Of a stretch of 16,365 bases of DNA, positions 15,193 to 16,365 are shown piece by piece. Origin of the DNA: an uncultured Mycoplasmatota bacterium (GTDB lineage: Bacteria > Bacillota_I > Bacilli_A > RF39 > UBA660). Location: assembly GCA_947645535.1 (NCBI GenBank), contig CANSDD010000029.1, forward strand, positions 1 through 16,365, written 5' to 3'. A program made the translations under genes and the position numbers. The notes below the pieces were generated by a model. It saw only the letters and a list, made by a program, of their open reading frames with translations. It was not told the origin of the DNA and searched no databases. Numbering within the stretch: position 1 is the stretch's first letter; every line of letters starts with the position of its first letter.

Positions 15193-15748
15193 TTTTCATT
15201 TTTTCTAATACTGATAAAATTTCACTATCCTTAAGCATTTTAAAATCATGCGTTGTTCCATTCGCATTATAAAAATTGATTATTCTTTTTGTTCCTTCAG
15301 CTATGATTATTTGGTTTTTAGTTGTATGTCTCTTCTTCTTGCCAGAGTAACTATCTTCCTGATTAACAAGTAGTCTTTCAATTGGTTGTTCTTCTACATC
15401 TCCAATAATATTTTCTACTTTTATTCCTTGAACTTCTAATTTTTTTATTTCTGTTTTTATATCTTCTATTTGAAATTTAGAATATTTGCTTAAAGTTTCT
15501 TCAACCCTTTTAACACTTTCACAAACTGTTGATGCAGACACATCATAATCAAATCCCATTTGTCTCATTGCACGGTATTCTCTCCAATAAGTAATTGCCA
15601 ATACAAACCTACATCCAACACCAATGCCACGAAAGCTTCCTTTTGTACATTCTTTATTAAACTCAATCGTTAAATAATCAAGTATTTCAAAGAATACTTC
15701 TCTTTTTAATCCAGTTTGAAGTTTAAATTCTTTATCATCTTCTATCAT
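15143..15748 (-). CDS. IS5-family (ISL2-like) transposase, N-terminal part
   Basis: 201 residues holding a helix-turn-helix region (about 38-85: SFRGIGVGCRFVLAITYWREYRAMRQMG, core YWREYRAM) and the first two catalytic acidic residues of the DDE_Tnp_4 domain. These are Asp117 in IIGDVEEQPI and Asp191 in KFDSGYQG. The family signature YSGKKKRHTTKNQI (134-147) lies between them. The catalytic Glu lies in the next frame (14953-15192). The ATG at 15748 has no ribosome binding site. Family members usually begin further upstream with a YEKI-like stretch, and codons for RYEKILM lie in frame directly upstream without a start. The ATG at 15779, which overlaps the previous ORF by ATGA, runs in another frame and stops after 14 codons. 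The 5' end therefore also looks frameshifted. Confidence 0.8.
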   Translation of the reverse strand: MIEDDKEFKLQTGLKREVFFEILDYLTIEFNKECTKGSFRGIGVGCRFVLAITYWREYRAMRQMGFDYDVSASTVCESVKRVEETLSKYSKFQIEDIKTEIKKLEVQGIKVENIIGDVEEQPIERLLVNQEDSYSGKKKRHTTKNQIIIAEGTKRIINFYNANGTTHDFKMLKDSEILSVLEKMKIGGKFDSGYQGVQKEK

Positions 15749-15775
15749 CAGAATTTTTTCGTATCTTATTTGAAT

Positions 15776-15922
15776 TCATTTTTTTTCCTCTTTTTCTTCA
15801 AATACGACTTTATCTACTAAATCTAAAAATTCTTTATCTATTTTTGCTTTTTTTAAGTCCATTATTTTGCTTATAATTAATCCGATTGTTATCCCTATAA
15901 ATATCATTAATGCATATATCAT
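15776..15922 (-). CDS. 48-residue single-helix membrane protein inside the IS
   Basis: The ORF reads MIYALMIFIGITIGLIIS (one transmembrane helix), then a charged tail KIMDLKKAKIDKEFLDLVDK ending in EEKEEKK. An AGGTGA ribosome binding site lies at 15931-15926, five bases before the ATG at 15922. Its TGA overlaps an ATG (15779) as ATGA, the arrangement of translational coupling with the following transposase frame. It lies wholly between the right inverted repeat and the transposase. Small Bacillota proteins of the DUF3789 kind look similar, but I cannot assign it. It could be a passenger gene or a fortuitous frame; the ribosome binding site and coupling favour a real gene. Confidence 0.5.
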   Translation of the reverse strand: MIYALMIFIGITIGLIISKIMDLKKAKIDKEFLDLVDKVVFEEKEEKK

Positions 15923-15973
15923 TATTATCACCTATCATACGGATATCACAATTCTATTTATTTTCATAGCAAT

Positions 15974-15990
15974 GCTTGCCGAACAGGTCT
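15974..15990. repeat. Right terminal inverted repeat of the IS
   Basis: GCTTGCCGAACAGGTCT, an exact reverse complement of 14935-14951. It also contains the CGAACA and GTCT parts of the intron target, but the base corresponding to exon position -1 is A instead of T, and no intron is inserted here. Confidence 0.9.
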
Positions 15991-15993
15991 AAT
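15991..15993. repeat. AAT target duplication, right copy
   Basis: AAT directly follows the right inverted repeat. The matching left copy is formed by 13015 and 14933-14934 once the intron is removed. Confidence 0.65.
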
Positions 15994-16002
15994 GAAAAGA
16001 TT

Positions 16003-16365
16003 ATGCATAAAGTCAAACATACTTATCAAGTAGTAAATAATGCAAAATATATTTGTGAAGATACGCAATTAAGTGATGAAGATAAAGATTTAGCAATGGT
16101 AATTGCACTTTTACATGATATTGGACGATTTGATCAAGCAAAACAAATGAATACTTTTAGAGAAGATATAATCAAATATGATCATGCTACTTTAGGTGTT
16201 AAACTTTTATTTGAACAAAATGAAATAAGAAATTTTATTGAGACAAGTAAATTTGATGAAATTATTAAAAAAGCAATTGGGAACCATAGTAAATACATTT
16301 TAGACGAAACAAATATGACTGATAAGGAATTATTACATTCTAAAATAATAAGAGATGCAGATAAA
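16003..16365 (+). CDS. HD-domain phosphohydrolase, 5' end disrupted by the IS, open at the window edge
   Basis: 121 codons from an internal ATG to the window end, still open. The HD metal-binding set is present: His6 (HTYQV), His38-Asp39 (LLHDIGRF), His61 (DHATLGV), His95 (GNHSKY) and Asp118/Asp120 (RDADK). This marks a YqeK/YfbR-like or small uncharacterised HD hydrolase acting on nucleotides or similar phosphate substrates; the substrate is not identifiable. The frame continues upstream without a stop to the IS edge (NEKI before Met at 16003) and across it into 12982-13015. The IS therefore split the gene at codon AAT, which is also the target duplication. No good ribosome binding site precedes 16003. 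The fragment keeps most of the catalytic domain but probably is not expressed from its original signals. Confidence 0.75.
   Translation, partial: MHKVKHTYQVVNNAKYICEDTQLSDEDKDLAMVIALLHDIGRFDQAKQMNTFREDIIKYDHATLGVKLLFEQNEIRNFIETSKFDEIIKKAIGNHSKYILDETNMTDKELLHSKIIRDADK

Larger units (their letters stand above)
14935..15990 (-). mobile_element. ISL2-like IS5-family insertion sequence, about 1056 bp
   Basis: Bounded by perfect 17-bp inverted repeats (AGACCTGTTCGGCAAGC at 14935-14951 and its reverse complement at 15974-15990). The next outer base also matches. It carries a DDE transposase in two frames and, in front of it, a 48-codon membrane ORF. The target duplication is AAT: right copy at 15991-15993, left copy split by the intron (13015 plus 14933-14934). 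A 3-bp ANT duplication is what I recall for the ISL2 group of the IS5 family. The insertion interrupts an HD-domain gene on the opposite strand. Transposase frame breaks suggest the copy may be inactive on its own. Confidence 0.9.

Overview
The window is very AT-rich DNA with short intergenic gaps, strong AGGAGG-type ribosome binding sites and sigma-A-like promoters. Group II intron, ISL2-like and PcfJ-like families are also present. This fits a low-GC Bacillota, probably a gut-type member of the Bacilli/Erysipelotrichia-like lineages. That assignment is inference: no marker gene is present. Almost everything is coded on the minus strand.

Layout. 1-556 holds no supportable gene, only one terminator-like hairpin. 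3724-557 is a two-gene ABC exporter operon (ATPase, then an FtsX-like permease). 4995-3799 is a single-gene unit for a membrane-anchored or secreted CAP (SCP/PR1) protein with its own strong promoter. 8709-5094 is a two-gene unit: a three-domain RNA end-healing and sealing enzyme (kinase, metallophosphatase, ligase), then a PcfJ-like protein, closed by a terminator. 8813-9190 holds the only plus-strand gene in the left part, a decayed small membrane-anchored protein with its own promoter and a terminator shared with the opposite strand. 11005-9198 is a two-gene unit: an anchored DUF4825/Big_14-like protein, then an unrecognised protein. 11346-11075 is a frameshifted small membrane protein gene. 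12587-11457 is a GTPase with a DUF697-like membrane domain.

The right end (about 12766-16365) is a pile-up of mobile DNA. A 3' half of a tRNA-like gene with its terminator (12766-12850) looks like an attachment-site scar. Next comes a group II intron (13016-14932, minus strand) with its RT/maturase. Two bases further lies an ISL2-like insertion sequence (14935-15990) with 17-18 bp terminal inverted repeats. The IS splits an HD-domain phosphohydrolase gene that runs off the right edge on the plus strand. Removing the intron on paper restores a 3-bp AAT target duplication around the IS, so the order was HD gene, then IS, then intron. The 12 bases of 5' exon that the intron would recognise (IBS1 and IBS2) pair perfectly with candidate EBS1 and EBS2 in the intron, and lie almost entirely inside the IS terminal repeat. 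The intron therefore appears to use the end of this IS as its homing site.

The two most interesting signals are this intron/IS targeting relationship and the RNA-repair enzyme, whose ligase active site is KxNG, which I associate with Trl1-type tRNA ligases, rather than the usual KxDG.
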